64,000 nucleotides of DNA, from contig JBDSQB010000002.1 in the NCBI GenBank assembly GCA_039930045.1, positions 1 to 64,000 of the forward strand. Reading direction: 5' to 3'. The stretch is from Chthoniobacterales bacterium (GTDB taxonomy: Bacteria > Verrucomicrobiota > Verrucomicrobiia > Chthoniobacterales > DASVRZ01). The position numbers and the translations under genes were made by a program. The notes under the pieces were generated by a model. That model worked only from the letters and a program-made list of their open reading frames with translations. It was not told where the DNA came from and did no database searches. Positions 16,329 to 24,766 of this stretch are shown here, in pieces (positions within the stretch are counted from its first letter, which is position 1; each line of letters opens with the position of its first letter).

Positions 16329-19202
16329 TTAGGGATGAAGATATTCTTTTTCCAACTGACCAAGCGCGCTTTGAGTTGTGGCGGCTTGCCTGTGTTGTTC
16401 CGAGATCTCGGCACGCTTTCTTTCTTCATCGGCAAAAATGGCCACGAGCTTTTGCACTTTCGCGTCGCGCTGCGGGACGTCCTGCCAAGATGCCAGCAGC
16501 TCGATAAAGTCATTGGTCGTGCTGTTGAGATGCTCGCGGCTCACGTTGTCGTTTCTCTCGACTTGCGTGAGGGCGGCAGTGGTTTTGCCGGCCAGCACGG
16601 TGAGCTGCACGTCCTGCTCAGCTTGCTTTTTGGCGGGCAGAAAGCGTTCGCCAAAGGTCCGCAGGTCGTGACGAATCATGTCGTTTTGAATGAACAACTC
16701 CCCGCTTTGCTGCAAGTGCAGTTCCTGCAAAGTCCCGACATCGGCCCAGACTCCCAACGCTTGATTTCGCGCAGATTCCCGCTGCGAAAGTTCGCTGAGC
16801 GTGGCGGGTGTGAACTGCGCCAGCTCGTGCAGATGGGCGCTGAGCGAGGCACTGGCGCGTGGCTCGCCCTCGGTGATCTTCGCGATGAGTTCGTCGCGCG
16901 TCGCGAGCTTTCGGGCGATGTCGTCCACGATCCAGCTTCGGCTGGCTGGCTCGCGCTGGTTCGACGCGGTTCCATTTTCAGAAACGAGTCCCCCGATAAA
17001 ACACAACATCCAAATGACCATGCTGATGCCGCCGAGCACGAGCGCGGTCCAGCCAGCGCGTGAGGCTCGCGACAGGCTGCCGAGGATGATCGCAAGAGCC
17101 GCAAGGACCAGCGTGAGCCCGAGCATGGCTTCTTGAAACTGCGGCGTGATCCATGGGATGGCGCGCGCATTCCAATAGAAAATCATCGGAATCAAGTTGC
17201 TGAGCACTCCGAAGAACAGCGCCATGTAAGCCAGCGGCTTCACATCCGGCTGCGTGGAGATCGTCCGCGGATTCAACGCGCACCAGACTTTTCGTGCGAT
17301 GAGCACATTCGCGCCGATCACAATGGCGAGCGTCAGCAGGACCAGCGCATTATAAGTTGCGACATAGAGCGTGACGTCCACCTGTCCCACCAGAGCGTTG
17401 GCAAGCGTCTCAATGGAGTCGCGCCGATGAAGCGCAATGCCGACATACGTGTCGAGCGTGAGCAGCGGCGGCAATAATCCATCGACAACGGCAAGCCACA
17501 TTCCATGCAATCGGCCGGCGGAGTTGCGGATTTGTGAAACGGCGATCCAGCCGAAGTTCGTGGTGCCGATGACCGACAAAATAATGGATAACTTGATCGC
17601 CGGATCGGTTTCCAGCCCGGTGAGCGGGGATGCCAGCAAGACGAGAATGACGAAGACGAGAAATGGCCAGCACGCGCCGAAGATTGCTGTGCGCGAGAAA
17701 CGCGACGCGGTGTTTCCGGTGCGTGCGCCTTTGCGGAAACGGTCAACCAGAAAACTACACAACGTCGTCAGGCTGAACACGGTGAGAAACCCCATCGTCA
17801 CGGAAACAGGCTTGGACCAGTGCGTGTGCGGCTCGATACCGAAATCGAAGAAAAACATCGCTCCGACGAACACCATGCCTCCAACGACATACGTCCAGCG
17901 CGGCGGCTGGCTGGCCTTGAACGACTCTTTGAGCCGCGCAGCAGTGACTCTGTTTTCCTGTGCCCATTTCGTGGAGGAAAGCCCTTCCCTCAATATCTTC
18001 CGCCAGACCGGATTCCCGGCCAGGCCGAGGGCGAGAGTCAGCGCGGCGTAGAGCCAGCGAGCCCCGCCATGCGTGGTGAAAATGATCAGTATCGGCGCGA
18101 ACCATGTGGCCGAATTCCAAATCGCGAACATCACATTCCGCATCGTCATCTCGCGTTTTTCGCCCGCGTCCATGTTCGCCCAGATTTGCTGATGCAGCGG
18201 CGATGGCGAACGACCGGACTCATCCGCTGCTGATGGAGGCGCAGTTTCCGGCGTCGCCGCGATTGTCTCCACCTGCGTCTTGAAAACGCTGATCTCCTGG
18301 TAGCGGAGTTCGGGATTTTGCTCCAAGGCACGAAGCACGATTTCGTCGAGCCGCACGTCGATCTGCACTTTGCGCGAGGGCGGCTCGATTTTTCCATTGG
18401 GCAGCTCTCCAGTGAGCATCTGGTAAAAGACCACGCCGAGCGCGTAGATGTCGGCCCGGTTGTCCACGTCCTGCGGATGCGACATCTGCTCCGGGGCCAT
18501 GTAGCTCGGGGTGCCGATGATTTTTCCCGCCTCGGTCTGGCCTTCGGCAGCGAGCGGAGTGTCAGTCGAATGCCACTCGCCTGCGACCATCTTGGCGACG
18601 CCGAAGTCGGCGATCTTCACCTGGCCCGCCTGGTTGAGCAGAATGTTCTCGGGTTTGATGTCGCGATGAACGATGCCCCGGTCGTGGGCAAATTGCAGCG
18701 CCTCGCAGATCTGCGGAACGATGGCCAGCGCCTCGCTGGGTGCGATGCGGCCCGCGTTGAGCAACTGCCGCAGGTTCACGCCATCGACGTATTCCATGAT
18801 GAAATAAAACAGGCCGTCGGCCTCGCCGAATTCATGGAGCGAGACGATGTGCGGATGGTGCAGCTTCGCGAGCGCCCGCGCCTCCCGCTCGAAGCGCGCT
18901 GCGAACGACGGATCCTGATCCACTCGCGGTGGCAGGATTTTTAACGCCACCACCCGGTCCAGCCGCTTCTGGCGAGCCTGATAAACCGCGCCCATTCCGC
19001 CACGTCCGAGCAATGCCAGAATCTCCAGCTCTGGAAAACGCGCGCCCAGTTCCTCCGGCGTCGGCGGCTCGAAGGGGCGAGTTTCATTCGTATCACCGGT
19101 AAGCGTGGCGAAGCCGGAACGCACCAGGCACTCCGGGCAAAGCCCCATCAGGGCGTCGGTGGCGAGAGGTTTTCCGCATTGTGGGCAAGTTTCTGTATTC
19201 AT
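16329..19202 (-). CDS. Membrane Ser/Thr protein kinase with N-terminal zinc ribbon
   Basis: A 957-residue kinase. Residues 6-25 hold a CPQC...CPEC zinc-ribbon-like motif. The kinase domain (about 58-320) has the GRGGMG glycine loop, VALKIL with the ATP-binding Lys, HRDIKPEN, DFG and SYMAPE, so it should be active. Several hydrophobic helices follow (about 355-415, 435-500, 520-760), then a Gln/Glu-rich, coiled-coil-like C-terminal region of about 170 residues. The kinase should be cytoplasmic with a multi-pass membrane part acting as a sensor. An ECF sigma factor gene lies 47 nt upstream on the same strand; such sigma-kinase pairs are known in Planctomycetes and Verrucomicrobiota, with the kinase thought to control the sigma factor. 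The signal sensed is unknown. Confidence 0.9.
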   Translation of the reverse strand: MNTETCPQCGKPLATDALMGLCPECLVRSGFATLTGDTNETRPFEPPTPEELGARFPELEILALLGRGGMGAVYQARQKRLDRVVALKILPPRVDQDPSFAARFEREARALAKLHHPHIVSLHEFGEADGLFYFIMEYVDGVNLRQLLNAGRIAPSEALAIVPQICEALQFAHDRGIVHRDIKPENILLNQAGQVKIADFGVAKMVAGEWHSTDTPLAAEGQTEAGKIIGTPSYMAPEQMSHPQDVDNRADIYALGVVFYQMLTGELPNGKIEPPSRKVQIDVRLDEIVLRALEQNPELRYQEISVFKTQVETIAATPETAPPSAADESGRSPSPLHQQIWANMDAGEKREMTMRNVMFAIWNSATWFAPILIIFTTHGGARWLYAALTLALGLAGNPVWRKILREGLSSTKWAQENRVTAARLKESFKASQPPRWTYVVGGMVFVGAMFFFDFGIEPHTHWSKPVSVTMGFLTVFSLTTLCSFLVDRFRKGARTGNTASRFSRTAIFGACWPFLVFVILVLLASPLTGLETDPAIKLSIILSVIGTTNFGWIAVSQIRNSAGRLHGMWLAVVDGLLPPLLTLDTYVGIALHRRDSIETLANALVGQVDVTLYVATYNALVLLTLAIVIGANVLIARKVWCALNPRTISTQPDVKPLAYMALFFGVLSNLIPMIFYWNARAIPWITPQFQEAMLGLTLVLAALAIILGSLSRASRAGWTALVLGGISMVIWMLCFIGGLVSENGTASNQREPASRSWIVDDIARKLATRDELIAKITEGEPRASASLSAHLHELAQFTPATLSELSQRESARNQALGVWADVGTLQELHLQQSGELFIQNDMIRHDLRTFGERFLPAKKQAEQDVQLTVLAGKTTAALTQVERNDNVSREHLNSTTNDFIELLASWQDVPQRDAKVQKLVAIFADEERKRAEISEQHRQAATTQSALGQLEKEYLHP

Positions 19203-19249
19203 GGTCTTGCTGCGTTCAGAGACATTCCGGGAAGAATGTTACAGGCTTT

Positions 19250-19984
19250 CTACGAGGAAAGAATATTTCGGAGATATTCCAGTTCCTCTGTGATAGCTGA
19301 CTCGCCCGCTTCGCCAGTCACGGTTTGGGAAATTTCCTCGCGCAGGAGCACCCGGTAGCGTTTCCGCAGCCGATGCACCGCCACGCGGACTGCTTCCTCG
19401 GAGATTTTCAGTTTCTCGGCGAGAACGGCATACGGCTGGGCATTTTCCCCGCTGGTGATGGTCAATCGCAGGGTCATGAACAAATCGCCGCGACCCGAGT
19501 CGGCATACTCCGCGCACAGCCGCCGCACCACCGTATCGAGCAGCGTCATCGCCCATTGCCGCTCGAACAACCGCTGCGGGGTCATGTGGTCCACCGGCTC
19601 GCATTGATAACGATTTTCCGCGCGCTCCGCATCCAGCGAGATCGTGCGCTGAATGGAACGTTTCCCAGCCGTGGCCTTGTCCCATTCGTCGGCCAGATAA
19701 TGGTTCATCGACGCCAGCAGGAAGGCGCGAAATTTCCCATTCTCCCGCGCCACAGACTTCACCGACTCCAGCCGCAGGAGCCGCTCAAAGAAACCCTGGG
19801 TGAGGTCCTCGGCATCCTCCGCACCGTGGCCTCGCCGCCGCACGTAGGCATAGAGCGGATACCAATACGTCTGGCACAACTCGGCCATCGCGACCTGCGC
19901 GCGCTCCGTGTCCGAGCGCCCAGCCGTCACCACAGCCGTCCAGCGGGTCGTTACAAAAATATCGGCTCGGTCAGGAGAAGGCAT
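19250..19984 (-). CDS. ECF-type RNA polymerase sigma factor
   Basis: A 244-residue sigma factor of the type found with Ser/Thr kinases. It starts FVTTRWTAVVTAG, characteristic of that group. It carries a region 2 with WYPLYAYVRRRG...AEDLTQGFFERLL (core binding and -10 recognition) and a region 4 helix-turn-helix near residues 180-215 (YAVLAEKLKISEEAVRVAVH). The roughly 50 residues between regions 2 and 4 are longer than in short ECF factors. No anti-sigma gene is adjacent; the downstream kinase is the probable regulator. The leader contains no obvious bipartite ECF promoter that I can assert. Confidence 0.88.
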   Translation of the reverse strand: MPSPDRADIFVTTRWTAVVTAGRSDTERAQVAMAELCQTYWYPLYAYVRRRGHGAEDAEDLTQGFFERLLRLESVKSVARENGKFRAFLLASMNHYLADEWDKATAGKRSIQRTISLDAERAENRYQCEPVDHMTPQRLFERQWAMTLLDTVVRRLCAEYADSGRGDLFMTLRLTITSGENAQPYAVLAEKLKISEEAVRVAVHRLRKRYRVLLREEISQTVTGEAGESAITEELEYLRNILSS

Positions 19985-20049
19985 GGGTTTCCACTCCTTT
20001 TAGAGGGAAACGCCGGGGAACATTACAGAAATTTCGCGGAAGAGGCGCC

Positions 20050-20757
20050 CTACTCGCCCGGATAAAGAATGCGTCCGCATTGCTCGCAGGAGGTGAGCAC
20101 TTTCTGACCGCGCACGGCGTGAACGATTTGTGGCGTCACTTTCATGTGGCAGCCGCCGCAGGTCTCGTGGTCGAGCGTGACCACCGCCGTGCCGAGTTTT
20201 TTGACAAAGATGCGGTTGTAAAGATCCAGCAAATCCTCGTCCGGAAACGCCGCCGCCAGAGCTGCGCGCTCCGCCTCGATTGCGCCGATGCGGCCTCCGA
20301 TGCTAGCCGTGCGCTCCTCCACGGTCTTCGTGCGTTCGGTAGCGATCCGCTTCGCCTCGGCAAATTTCGCGTCGCTGGAAACGAGCGCCGCCTTTTGCTG
20401 CTCGATGCCTTCCATAATCTCGATCTCGGTGTCTTCCAGCGCGACGATGTCTTTCTCGTAACGCGCGATCTCATGGCTCAACGCCTGAAATTCCTCGTTC
20501 TTGCGCGTCTGAAATTGCTGGTTCTTAAACTTCGCAATCGAGTCGCGCTTGGCCTGCGCGTCGAGCTCCAGCTTCTTCTTGCGAATCTCGAGTTCCTGCA
20601 ACGTGGCGCGTGCCTTTTCGTGGTCGGCGGTGGCGCGGGCGAGGTCGTCGGCGATGCGTTGTTTTTCCAGCGGACCGCGGGTGAGTTCATCGCGAAAGGC
20701 CTTGATTTTCTGGTCGCGATCTTGCAGGACGAGGAGTTGTTCGATCTCAGGTAACAT
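20050..20757 (-). CDS. Coiled-coil protein with C4-type zinc ribbon
   Basis: A 235-residue protein. Residues about 5-170 form a long helical hairpin rich in Glu, Lys, Ala and Gln, with the conserved turn KNQQFQTRKNEEFQAL. The C-terminal 45 residues contain CGGCHM and CEQCGR, four Cys able to bind zinc, ending in GRILYPGE. This is the widespread bacterial family once called DUF164. Its cellular job is not firmly established; links to nucleic-acid or envelope processes have been proposed. It sits 46 nt from the NagZ-like gene and 65 nt from the sigma factor gene, all on the minus strand. Confidence 0.88.
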   Translation of the reverse strand: MLPEIEQLLVLQDRDQKIKAFRDELTRGPLEKQRIADDLARATADHEKARATLQELEIRKKKLELDAQAKRDSIAKFKNQQFQTRKNEEFQALSHEIARYEKDIVALEDTEIEIMEGIEQQKAALVSSDAKFAEAKRIATERTKTVEERTASIGGRIGAIEAERAALAAAFPDEDLLDLYNRIFVKKLGTAVVTLDHETCGGCHMKVTPQIVHAVRGQKVLTSCEQCGRILYPGE

Positions 20758-20803
20758 GGGCGGCTAAGATACGGATGGAACTCGAATCAGAAAACCAAAA
20801 AAC

Positions 20804-21925
20804 TTAATACACTTCCACCGGCGAGCGTTTGCCATCCTCGGGACTCCGCGTGTCGGCCTCGCCCTTCCCCAGCACATCGACGCGCAACTGCCGCACCTCG
20901 TCGTCCAGTTCGGCGTGCGCGCAGAGGCTGAACTCCGTGGGCGGTGCCAGTGTCGTCTGGAAGGCGGCGACGTTTTCCAGTGCGCGGTCGAGCACGGCGC
21001 GGTCGAGGGTTTGCAGAATGGTGTGCGCCTCAGCCACCGTCTCCAGCCGGTGACAAATCATGGCCAGATCGTTGCCAGCGGTGAGGGCGCGCCGGATCGT
21101 TTCGGCGAGGCCGTATTCGTTCAGAATCGCTCCCATGTCGAGGTCGTCGGTCATGATCAAGCCCGTGAAACCGTGCTCGCGCCGGAGGATTTGCGTGATC
21201 GCATTAGCACTCAATGACGCCGGCACGCGTTCCGCGTCGATCGCCGGATACCACGCGTGGCAGATCATCATCGAGTCCACCGTCGGTGCGAAATGACGGA
21301 AGATCGCCAGTTCAGTCGCATCCAACTCGGCCCGCGAACGCCCGATCACGGGCAGCTCGTGATGCGCATCCACCGCCGCCGCCGCGTAGCCGGGGAAATG
21401 TTTCCCGCAACTCAGAATCCCCGTGCCGCGCAGAGCGGAATTAAACTCGCCCGCCTTCGCGATCACCTCCGCCACCGTACGCCCGTAGCAACGTCCGCGC
21501 AGGGAGTTGTCTGCCTCGTCATCGAACGAAATATCCAGCACCGGACAGAGATCGAGATTGAACCCGAAGAGCCGCAGCAGGTCGCCGGTGATCCGACCAT
21601 GACGCGCAATCAGCCCGAGGTCGTCTTTGTCGCGGAGTTGCACCGCATTGGGCGGCTCGGCCCCGAGCAATTTCAGCCGCGACACCCGCCCGCCCTCCTG
21701 GTCGATGGTGATGATTGGCACGTGACCCGCCTCCGCCGCGAGGTCGCGCAGGTCGTCGATCAATTTCCGCAACTGCACCGCCGACTCGATATTGCGACCA
21801 AACAAAATATATCCGCCCGGCTGAATCCGCCGAAACACCGCCGCCGTCTCGGCATCGAGCACCGTCCCCGGCACTCCAGTAAGAAGCAATTGACCCAGCG
21901 AATTTGCAGCAGCAGAAATACTCAT
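20804..21925 (-). CDS. nagZ: Glycoside hydrolase family 3, NagZ-like beta-N-acetylhexosaminidase
   Basis: A 373-residue GH3 N-terminal-domain enzyme. Evidence includes PGGYILFGRNI, IDQEGGRVSRL, the loop KHFPGYAAAAVDAHHELP that keeps the Asp-x-His dyad proposed as general acid in NagZ enzymes, and VxMTDDLDMGAI with the nucleophile Asp. The usual GHGDT in the loop is changed to GYAAA, so loop chemistry may differ slightly. NagZ removes N-acetylglucosamine from muropeptides during cell-wall recycling. There is no signal peptide, so the cytoplasm is the likely site. A NamZ-like muramidase occurs further along the window, consistent with a recycling capacity. Confidence 0.88.
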   Translation of the reverse strand: MSISAAANSLGQLLLTGVPGTVLDAETAAVFRRIQPGGYILFGRNIESAVQLRKLIDDLRDLAAEAGHVPIITIDQEGGRVSRLKLLGAEPPNAVQLRDKDDLGLIARHGRITGDLLRLFGFNLDLCPVLDISFDDEADNSLRGRCYGRTVAEVIAKAGEFNSALRGTGILSCGKHFPGYAAAAVDAHHELPVIGRSRAELDATELAIFRHFAPTVDSMMICHAWYPAIDAERVPASLSANAITQILRREHGFTGLIMTDDLDMGAILNEYGLAETIRRALTAGNDLAMICHRLETVAEAHTILQTLDRAVLDRALENVAAFQTTLAPPTEFSLCAHAELDDEVRQLRVDVLGKGEADTRSPEDGKRSPVEVY

Positions 21926-21994
21926 CCGCAGAGCATTACTTCAGGGCTGGAGGTCCATGCAACCCCGCATCACTTCCGCCAACCCGATGATTCC

Positions 21995-22360
21995 TTACTC
22001 CCAATCGAACTGCATCGGTTGTGAGAGGATATTTTCCGCATCCGCCTCCAGAGCCTTGTAATCCTGCCGAGTTAGATCGTCCCGATCTCCTTTGAAATAG
22101 GTCTCGAGAAATATAAGATAGAGCGCCTCATCCATTTCTTCGACTCTATAGATCAGCCGATAGCCGCCACTCTTGCCCACATTCAGGCCAGGAGCCCGCA
22201 GGCGCATCTTACGAAGCTGATGAAAGCCGGGAATGGCGAGACCATAGTAGGGGTTCAGCCGGAGAGCTTGCAATACAACCGGGCAGCCCTCCAAAACCCG
22301 GTGCTTCGACTTCCTTCCCGAATGCCGCACGCGTTTCGTGCAGTGGAACCGGACATCCAT
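21995..22360 (-). CDS. RelE/ParE-fold toxin of a Panacea-type toxin-antitoxin pair
   Basis: A 121-residue basic protein with RelE-superfamily features: GFHQLRKMRLRAPGLNVGKSGGYRLIYRV followed by YLIFLETYFKGDRDDL. That is the usual strand-strand-helix end of RelE/YoeB/HigB toxins, most of which cleave ribosome-bound mRNA; ParE relatives poison gyrase. ATG 22360 begins one base after the TAA of the upstream Panacea-domain gene (TAAcATG). The frame can be extended to 22399, but only by overlapping that gene. The tight spacing supports a bicistronic antitoxin-toxin unit. Confidence 0.75.
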   Translation of the reverse strand: MDVRFHCTKRVRHSGRKSKHRVLEGCPVVLQALRLNPYYGLAIPGFHQLRKMRLRAPGLNVGKSGGYRLIYRVEEMDEALYLIFLETYFKGDRDDLTRQDYKALEADAENILSQPMQFDWE

Positions 22361-22361
22361 G

Positions 22362-22844
22362 TTACAAGCCTTCCGGATCTTCTTTATGCCCATAGGCAAT
22401 CAGTTCCGGAGAAAGCTTTTCGCGCATTTCCGCGTAATGCCAGGAAGGCTCCAAGTGGCTCAAATTCGATAATACTGTCGCGCTCTTCCCTCCCAGCTTT
22501 TTGCAGATGCTTTCGATCAAAGTCGCCTCTGCACTTTCGAAAACATCCATTTCAGGCTCTCTCTGCGCGTGAACCTTGTTTAGCGTCATACTCCCCACCT
22601 TGGCTCGCGTCGTCGTCACGTCACCGCTTTCCAAGAGTTTCTTCAAATGCTTTTCTCCACGGCTTGGCACCGGACCATGTTGGTATTTGATAAACTCCGA
22701 ATCCGTCACAGGCTCACCGAGGTCTCGGAGCGCTTGGGCATCAATGAAATAGATGAGCTTCCAAAGCTTTGTCGGCCCGAGATCCTTCACCCCGGGATGA
22801 GAGGCGAGATGCACAATCAATTCCTCTAACTTTCGTGCGTTCAT
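22362..22844 (-). CDS. Panacea (DUF4065/SocA-like) domain antitoxin
   Basis: A 160-residue protein. The N-terminal segment GPTKLWKLIYFIDAQALRDLGEPVTDSEF followed by KYQHGPVP matches the Panacea domain (DUF4065, found in SocA). This domain recurs as the antitoxin opposite many unrelated toxins. A helical segment near residues 103-140 (ATLIESICKKLGGKSATVLSNLSH) completes the domain. It is the first gene of a two-gene unit with a RelE-like protein. The unit's promoter must lie in 22845-23041, a 197-bp stretch without a recognisable gene. Confidence 0.82.
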   Translation of the reverse strand: MNARKLEELIVHLASHPGVKDLGPTKLWKLIYFIDAQALRDLGEPVTDSEFIKYQHGPVPSRGEKHLKKLLESGDVTTTRAKVGSMTLNKVHAQREPEMDVFESAEATLIESICKKLGGKSATVLSNLSHLEPSWHYAEMREKLSPELIAYGHKEDPEGL

Positions 22845-23041
22845 GACACTCTTCCTTTAACTCCCGCTGCCCGGTCCGTCAATTCCAGCGCAAGGACGAA
22901 CCGTGAAGGTGAATTCATAGGGCTCCCAAGTAGTCCGTCAAGGCAAGGTGCAAAGCTCTCGCCACGTCGCTGCTTTTCTTGCAAACAGACTCCGCCTCCC
23001 ACACGTATCCGATTTGCGTCTCCAATAACACCCCTACTCCC

Positions 23042-23419
23042 ATGAAAAACAATCCCGTTGGCTGGTTCGAAATCTACGTGCAAGACCTCCCCCGCGCCCG
23101 CGCCTTCTACGAGCGCGTGCTCGGCACCACCCTCAGTCCCCTCCCCACCCCGATGCCGGGGCTGGAAATGGCCGCCTTCCCCATGGACCACACCGAGCCC
23201 GGAGCGACCGGCGCCCTCGTCCAGATGGCCGACAAAGACTCCGGCATCGGCGGCACCATCATCTACTTCAAATGCGATGACTGCGCCGTCGAGTCGGCCC
23301 GCGTCACTCCCGCCGGAGGACAAGTCGTCCGCGAAAAATTCTCCATCGGCGACTACGGTCACATCGCTCTCGTCACCGACCCCGATGGCAATATGTTCGG
23401 GCTGCACTCGATGGAATAG
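23042..23419 (+). CDS. VOC (glyoxalase-like) family protein
   Basis: A 125-residue vicinal-oxygen-chelate protein. It begins GWFEIYVQDLPRARAFYERVLG, the standard beta-alpha-beta opening of the fold, and ends HIALVTDPDGNMFGLHS, the closing strand pair with the D-P-x-G-N turn. Members range from glyoxalases to resistance proteins and small-molecule binders; the substrate is unknown. ATG 23042 gives the normal family length; an upstream frame extension to 22979 adds no fold sequence. Confidence 0.9.
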   Translation: MKNNPVGWFEIYVQDLPRARAFYERVLGTTLSPLPTPMPGLEMAAFPMDHTEPGATGALVQMADKDSGIGGTIIYFKCDDCAVESARVTPAGGQVVREKFSIGDYGHIALVTDPDGNMFGLHSME

Positions 23420-23457
23420 GTTCGCAGCCTCTGCGACTCGTCATTTAGTTTGCTCCC

Positions 23458-23949
23458 ATGCGCTACTTGATGACTCAAAAACTCTTCTGCCTCGGCGACG
23501 ACTTCACCATCCGCAATGAGGCGGGCGAGGACGTCTATCTCGTCGATGGCAAAGCCTTTAGCTTCGGCGACAAACTCTCTTTCCTCGACATGGCCGGTCG
23601 CGAACTCGCCTTCATCCGGCAAAAACTCTTCGCCTGGGGACCCACCTACGAGATTCACCGCGATGGCACGCTCGTTGCCGTGGTGAAGAAAGAAATCTTC
23701 ACCCTTTTCCGCTGCCGTTTCACCGTCGATGTGGAAGGCCCCGACGATTTGGAGGCGCAAGGCGACTTCATGGATCACGCCTACACCTTCAGTTGCGGAT
23801 CGAGACAGGTCGCCGAAGTCTCCAAGAAATGGTTCACCCTGCGCGACAGCTACGGCGTCGAGATCGCCGACGAAGCAGACGCCGTCCTCATTCTAGCTAG
23901 CACCGTAGTCATCGACATGGTCTGCCACGGGGATCAGAAGGGGCGTTAA
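23458..23949 (+). CDS. LURP-one-related (tubby-like fold) protein
   Basis: A 163-residue protein resembling the LURP-one-related/scramblase-like family. Features are MRYLMTQKLFCLGDDFTIRNEAGEDVYLVDGK, then FGDKLSFLDMAGRELAFIRQKLFA, then an YEIHRDG strand and a KKWFTLRDSYGVEI repeat. The alternating beta-hairpins fit the 12-stranded tubby-like barrel around a central helix. The biochemical role in bacteria is unknown. It is convergent with the FRG-domain gene, with only 7 nt between the stops, which is where the base composition drops sharply. Confidence 0.85.
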   Translation: MRYLMTQKLFCLGDDFTIRNEAGEDVYLVDGKAFSFGDKLSFLDMAGRELAFIRQKLFAWGPTYEIHRDGTLVAVVKKEIFTLFRCRFTVDVEGPDDLEAQGDFMDHAYTFSCGSRQVAEVSKKWFTLRDSYGVEIADEADAVLILASTVVIDMVCHGDQKGR

Positions 23950-23956
23950 ATTACAT

Positions 23957-24766
23957 TTAAGAGGCGTATACCTGTAACTCCATTCGAATAGACTTACATA
24001 AACCCTGCAAATCTCCGTAGAGACTTTTGCTGTTAAGATTCATTTTTCTCAGCAGAGCAAACAAGTTGTCGTATAGCGTGAATGGAATAATAAACTTAGT
24101 TAGATTGATCTCGTTGTAGATTCTCGAGGTAAGTATTTCTTCTATCTTGCTTGCTCGATCTCCTGAAACTAAAAAGCATCCCGATTGCCGGTCTAACCGC
24201 TTATTTATTCTTTGCGGCTCTGTAGCCCAAGCGATCTTGTATGAATGCGGATCAACAATGTCGTCGAATACCGTATCTTGTTTCAATTGCAATGATTCTC
24301 TCGATTCAAGAAACTTAGCATCGTTATTCTTAATGAAGTCTATAGAGGCATCCATCATTTTTGAGTAATCCAACGCAAAGATAGCCATACTTGAACCTTT
24401 ATTAGTCTGTAGTTCAGTAGGACTTATTGACTCCATAGCAAAGTAAAGAGCGACGAAAGGGCTTTCAGTAAAATCAATCAAACGGGTCGGTGCACCGTAA
24501 TGCTGCATGAGTGATAGCCAAGCCAGGCGAGATGTTGGTTCTATATTCTCTCCGTCATAGAGATGGAATTTTGAACGAAAACGTTGAAGCGCGAAATCCT
24601 CAAACTGTCTGGCTCTAACGGAAGACCAGTTATCTCCTAAAAGCCTCTCTAATGAAGATTCAAGATTCCAATGCGCTGATGCCTGGCCTCTAAATATATA
24701 GGAATTAGGCAGCTCATTCAGCTGGCTGATCACATCTTCGGGGCTAAGTAAATCTATCTGAGTCAT
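23957..24766 (-). CDS. FRG domain-containing protein
   Basis: A 269-residue protein. The name-giving motif FRGQ is at residues 25-28 (SYIFRGQASAHWNLESSLERLL). The second family block SLMQHYGAPTRLIDFTESPFVALYFAM lies near residues 85-112. FRG-domain proteins are widespread in accessory regions of bacterial genomes, with no settled biochemical function. The start overlaps the end of the upstream gene by 23 nt, so the two are probably translated together. Base composition (about 40% G+C where I counted) differs sharply from the roughly 60% of neighbours, which points to horizontal acquisition. Confidence 0.85.
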   Translation of the reverse strand: MTQIDLLSPEDVISQLNELPNSYIFRGQASAHWNLESSLERLLGDNWSSVRARQFEDFALQRFRSKFHLYDGENIEPTSRLAWLSLMQHYGAPTRLIDFTESPFVALYFAMESISPTELQTNKGSSMAIFALDYSKMMDASIDFIKNNDAKFLESRESLQLKQDTVFDDIVDPHSYKIAWATEPQRINKRLDRQSGCFLVSGDRASKIEEILTSRIYNEINLTKFIIPFTLYDNLFALLRKMNLNSKSLYGDLQGLCKSIRMELQVYAS

